Below are positions 59,337 through 64,000 of a DNA stretch of 64,000 bases, piece by piece. The number at the start of each line of letters is the position of its first letter. Positions within the stretch are counted from its first letter, which is position 1. Source of the DNA: Nematostella vectensis (Eukaryota; Cnidaria; Anthozoa; Actiniaria; Edwardsiidae); contig NC_064044.1 in the NCBI RefSeq assembly GCF_932526225.1, forward strand, positions 7,552,801-7,616,800, read 5' to 3'. The position numbers and the translations under genes are program-made. Below the pieces are notes generated by a model. The model was not told where the DNA came from, did not search any database, and saw only the letters and a program-made list of their open reading frames with translations.

Positions 59337-60899
59337 AAAGTGCTCTTCATCGTTTCGTGAGTGTCATATTTTTTTTTCACTCGCTCTTTTTGTCATTTCA
59401 TAGGCTCATGACATCGAAGGCAAGATTTGGGTTATTTTTAGCGGGAATAAACCATTCCTGATAAGTCCTCCACCGCAAATGATAAATTATGAATTGGTTT
59501 TTTTAAAGAATTTTCCGTCACCTATAAGTTATATTGTTATAATTTACCTGGGAATCAGACAACTTAATTTTTGTTCAAAGTGGGGCAACAGCATTATATC
59601 AGCATGTCTAAACAAAACTGATTTTGTAATATTTTAATTGTAATTTCATTTCTCAAAAGACATTTAATTTTCTTTAACCTCATTGTATATTTATGTATGA
59701 TGCTAAAAATGGACTGAAAAGATATGAGAAGCTAAACTATCATAGTAAAAATTCCCCAGCCAGATTCGTAAGGCTAATATTAGAATTGGTTTTATTGGTT
59801 TATGCTTCATACTGTTTCTACCAAGTTTGTTCTTTGTAAACTAAATTAATTCAATACAGGTCCTTTGCTGCCTAGCTTCTTTGTTTTTGTATATCTGCCA
59901 ATCTCTACTTACCAATTGGATAATTAGTTTGCAATACTAACTACTCTAGAACAGGTTTTCCAAATAAAACATTTTTATATAGTTATTTTTCAATAACTTT
60001 TACCCTAGTAAACATACCTTAACCTAAAATTGAAAGGGGGATTTACAGGCTGCTATTATACTTTGAAATGTAAAAATGTGTTAATTTAAATTTGTAAAAT
60101 AATTATTGTAATCTTTAACGACAGAAACACCAGGAAAGAGTTAAATGATTGAAAATGTTCTAAGGCTAATGTAAATGACTTTTGGTTAATTTGCACCGAA
60201 TGATTATTAATATATAGTAACCCTGTGCTTTTTGTTGCCACAGGTATCCCTTGTGTGTTGATGATGATCCTAATCCCACTAACTGCAAGCCAAGCGTGCC
60301 TAGAGAGCTCCTTCTGGTTTTCCCTCCATTACTTTGCCTGCTTTGCCCCATTCTTCTCAAGTCCAATCTACCACCTCTTCATGTGCCATAAACAAGGGTC
60401 CACAGCATATAATGGCTTATTAACCTTTGATATGTGTGGCATATGGGCAGTTAATACCTTTGGTGCCTTGTGTGGTATACGTGCAACATTGTTCTGCTTT
60501 CCAATCTGGAGGATGACAGCATTAATCACTTATATCTTAATTTCCTTTATTTCCTTGTACTTCATTCTTGGTGCAAGGACCCCTAAAGAGAGATTCGTTC
60601 CCTTGACTGTTTTTGGAGTTATGCGTTATCTCTTCATAGGTGTGCGATTATTTCTTCGCTACCTCGGCTATGGCTGTGGTAGTGATGGAGCTTTGCCCTA
60701 CTGTGTTCTGATGGATTTATTTGCATGTGTCGGAGGGGTGATTAACATTGCTAGAGTTCCAGAGAAGTGGTTCCCTGGGCAGTTTGACATTATTGGAAAC
60801 AGCCATCAAATAATGCATGTTCTTTCAGTAATCAGTGTCATATTTCTGCATCTTGGATCATCGAAAGAATTTGAGTGGATGGCTGAGTATAAGTGTTAA
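58764..60899 (+). CDS. PAQR4: Progestin and adipoQ receptor family member 4 (PAQR4), two exons
   Basis: Exons 58764-59157 and 60244-60899 (phase 1 junction inside SHG) give 349 residues. Diagnostic PAQR4 stretches are LQFNKFVLTGYR, HNESVNIYSHG, YHLFMCHKQGS, FDMCGIWAVNTFGAL and VPEKWFPGQFDIIGNSHQIMH. The conserved His/Asp/Ser set that places the PAQR (hydrolase-like, zinc-binding) centre is present (YHLF, FD, HQIMH). Seven hydrophobic segments are visible. PAQR4 is a Golgi/ER seven-pass protein linked to ceramide metabolism in animals. The N-terminal extension before LQFNKF (about 95 residues) is longer than the vertebrate one. The first ATG was chosen at 58764, but a start at the later Met in GKMVYRRLV is possible. 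3' AATAAA signals occur near 60960 and 61248. Confidence 0.95.
59305..59335. repeat. Poly(A) run in PAQR4 intron
   Basis: About 30 consecutive A; could be a retroposon tail, but no recognisable body lies upstream. Confidence 0.8.
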
Positions 60900-62968
60900 A
60901 TCGATTGCAGTTTATATTTGAAATATAACAGTCCTGCATAATCTAAACTTAGGTTGAATTAATAAATCTGTATAGGTAGTTTAAAATTATGATTTATTGC
61001 AATCTTGATTAATCTCTTAAAATGTAGTGATAAGCACAAAAAAATCTATTTTGCCAGAAATAGAATGTTTTGCCAAAGTAGATTTTATAGTATATAAAAT
61101 GTTTATTTAAACTGTTATACAGAAAAATATGCCTAGTTGTCTAAAGCTGTTAAGTGGCTGCTTCTTTATATGAGTGGCTGTGTTCTATATATGAAAGCCT
61201 AAATTATCATATAATTTTGCTATTATTCAAATAGAGGTTCTGTTTTCAATAAAGGGTCTATTGACGATCCTTGCCTCGTTTTAAAGACGCGAACACCATA
61301 ATAGGAGACTAGTTCTTCTGTGCAATTTTTGTACAATTCCTACAAACATTTGGTATTGGTGTATTATTTTGTAAAAAAATATTTGGCAATTCTGCCTCTT
61401 TAGATCGCATTGACAGTTTATGTTATAAATAATTATTATTTTTGTTATTTTTTGCTGTATGCTAGGATCAATTTCCAGCTTGTTTCTGTGTGGCCTAGGA
61501 ACGTCTGTAAATATAGCCTAGCTATATGCAGCCAAATGCAGAATACAATGTATTCTACAATGTTATCAAATCCTTTTAGGGATCGTTTTCATAATTAAAT
61601 GTTTGCTTATTAAGCTAGCTAACCATGCTATTCAATAAATTATTTATCTAAAATATTTGTTCAAATTTAAAATCTTAGCCATGCCGCCAGAATGGTTTAA
61701 AACTATAGTAGCCAATGGCTAAAATAGTTATATTAATGATTTATTTATTCTGACGATTACAAAATAAAAGATATAAACATCCTTGTATTTTCACTTTAAA
61801 TCCATATGCAATGTTGCCTCTCTTAGCACAACAAATAATACAACTTTTTTCCACGGGTACACGTTTAGGCTCCAGTCATATGTTTTAATTTATTGGCCAT
61901 CACTTTAATGGTTCCCTGTAAGCAATGCAGTGGCATATGAAAAAGCACAAAAAAATTAATTCTGTTGGCTTGAATGCCGGAAACCAGAAAGCGCTTTGAA
62001 AATTATTGAGTTCGCAGAATTCAAATCGAAAACTTTCTAAAACCCGTAAGAAAAGCCAACATCAGAGAACATTCCCACCGCCATATTTTTCGGCTGAACG
62101 GAGGACGAAAGAGAAGTGAGTGAACTGTTTTTCACACCATAGCATAGGGTATACTAAACCAGATAACACAGAAGAAATCGGATTTCTTACGCCCAATGAA
62201 CAAAAGTCATAAAATAACGTACACAGCGTTTCACTAGCTGTAGTATTTTGATTTTTTTATTGCTTTTATTACTATTTAACAATTAGACTACGAGTCCGAG
62301 TTTTTTTTAGAGTTTTCTAGATAGTCAACGAGACGCGTTTTTCTAATTTTTTTAGTATCAATCCACTCACATACTACCCTCAAATAAATGACGATTTAAA
62401 TAATTCTCAGTAATAAATAACCGCTTTTGTCGCGAAAAGGCCGGCTTTTTCGCTACTCACTTCTATGGCTTAATAGCGGGAGCCAATTAAATTGCGAGAT
62501 TCGTGAAAGTATGTCAGGGATTTATATCAATTCTAATTATCCTACGGAGGAAATAATTATTTGTGTCGATTTGCAAGTTTGTGAAAAAAGTATTTATTTG
62601 CAAAATAAATAATTACTTCATTTCCGTGCGTTTCGCCAAGTGTCACATTTAGATTCGACAGCAAAATAAATATCCTATTGTGAAATTTCTATTATAGCGA
62701 CGGACAAGGGGAATTGACACATACTATACGCGCGCGTGTAATTTTCGGGTAAGGTGGCTGTGCGCATATAAAAAAAAAAAAATAAACTCAGCAAAAATCT
62801 GTGTGCATTTCAAGCAACAACGACCCGGGGAGGGGGGGGGGGGGGGGGGGTCGCGAGCGCCGCAGGGAGCCCAAGCTCACAGTTTTTGGGATAAAAATGG
62901 TTTTGATCATTTTAATCCCCCTTTGTGAAGTTTCGTAGATATCAGCTACCTCTGCCTCATTCTACATA
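60900..62968. other. PAQR4 3' UTR and intergenic AT-rich DNA
   Basis: AATAAA-type signals near 60960 and 61248. Short open frames show no family features. A G-run lies at about 62829-62850. No further gene recognised. Confidence 0.5.
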
Positions 62969-63847
62969 CAGTCGAAGCTCTCTGAGCGACCGCTCTCGTA
63001 AGCGACCAGCTCCGATAACGACCACGAATCACCGATTGAATTGTCAAACAAACTCTGTAATTCTAAGCTCTCGTAAGCGACCAACTTATCGGTGCGACCA
63101 GCTCCGTTGACGACCACAATTTCAAACCACCAGCTGAGATTTTCTTTTATTTTTAAGCTCTCGTAAGCGACCACAATTATTTTTGGCTTTACAACATCAG
63201 TCAACACCTGATCAGCTGATAAACATCATATCCAATGCATGCTGAAATCACATATAAAGCGTAGTAGGCAACCATGTGGGCAACCAGTAAAGAATTTCAT
63301 AATTACAATTTTCTTAACTTCAATCTCAACCATGGATTGACATTTCTTTGTCTCCAGAAAATTTATAAATGCAAGGAATCTCTAGTCCATTGCCAGCTCC
63401 ACGATTTATCCTTTTTCCAGTTACAATAGCCATCCACTTGTTTGTTGCACGCTTTAGAAATCGGCTAACAAAAGACGCCATGCGATCGTCGTAGACGCAT
63501 AAGATATTCTCATGATGAAAAACTTAAGTCGTCGATATAAATAACGAGCATAACGAGCTACTTTGCGTAGAATTAATTGCTATTAAATAAAACAACTCAC
63601 TCTTATGATAAGTCAAATACCTTGTTTTAAAATCAAGCAATAAACCAAAATATTACAGCGTTGTTATTATCACGATAACTTTTAGATTCCAGCATTTTAA
63701 TTAAGCTCCCGTAAGCGGCCAACACTTATTGTTCAAGTTTTTGACGCCCAGTGGTCGCTTATGAGAGCAATCTCTCGTAAGAGACCAGCTCCGTTAACGA
63801 CCACAATTTTCAGTTCCCAAGGTGGTCGCTTACGAGAGCTTCAACTG
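62969..63847. mobile_element. TA-flanked pogo/Tc1-like non-autonomous element
   Basis: Left end TA-CAGTCGAAGCTCTCTGAGC; the right end is the complement, GTCGCTTACGAGAGCTTCAACTG-TA. CTCTCGTAAGCGACCA-type subrepeats recur inside near both ends (63063, 63158, 63772). A TA target flank and CAGT... ends fit the Tc1/mariner/pogo superfamily. No transposase frame was found. Confidence 0.8.
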
Positions 63848-64000
63848 TAATTATGTTTTATTGGGAAATTACCAAAATCAAATTTGAGGAAAAAAAAACG
63901 AGCTAATGACTCTGATCTTCATATAAGACTTTTAAAAACAACAAAATGACTTCACTTCATTTTTATTTAGTGGTGCATGATTGGTTCCCCACGTATTTGT

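Overview
This is a metazoan nuclear genome window, most likely from a cnidarian (an anthozoan such as a sea anemone). The reasons are spliced genes with GT-AG introns, a secreted PAN/EGF/mucin/discoidin protein, animal-specific families (CMC1, PAQR4, ACSL, a class A GPCR) and a 5.8S rRNA fragment whose sequence reads like cnidarian 5.8S. The species is inferred, not shown. Base composition is AT-rich, with an unusual load of minisatellites, short inverted-repeat elements and long G/C homopolymers.

Layout. 1-10103: no gene recognised; the stretch holds dispersed repeats, including a large foldback element (6487-9172) whose loop carries a decayed coding fragment. 10104-16067 (+): a six-exon secreted protein (signal peptide, PAN/apple-like, EGF, Thr/Ser mucin repeats, F5/8C). 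16088-25760: three unrelated minisatellites back to back (about 14-bp, about 26-bp and 23-bp units); the first starts about 20 bp after the stop codon. The very long open frames in the 23-bp array are a periodicity artefact. 26348-51549 (+): a 22-exon long-chain acyl-CoA synthetase gene of about 25 kb. Its introns hold a tRNA-Leu(CAA) on the minus strand, an intronless GPCR on the minus strand, a 4.9-kb 56-bp minisatellite, a 5.8S rRNA fragment and many short transposon-like elements. 53413-55248 (+): a three-exon membrane protein ending in an HNH/treble-clef-like zinc domain. 56852-58354 (-): CMC1, a twin-CX9C mitochondrial protein, divergent from 58764-60899 (+): PAQR4. 61000-64000: non-coding, with a TA-flanked transposon-like element near the end.

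The genes do not form an operon or a pathway. The most notable feature is in the ACSL gene. Two of its early exons (2 and 4) each have their 3' end plus splice donor tandemly duplicated into the following intron. In exon 4 this grew into an array with 13 copies of the palindrome ATCACGTGAT, an E-box of the kind bound by SREBP and other bHLH-zip factors. The ACSL reading frame also has one apparent extra A in exon 12. All exon boundaries were read by eye from splice consensus, phase and protein family similarity; none has been checked against transcripts.
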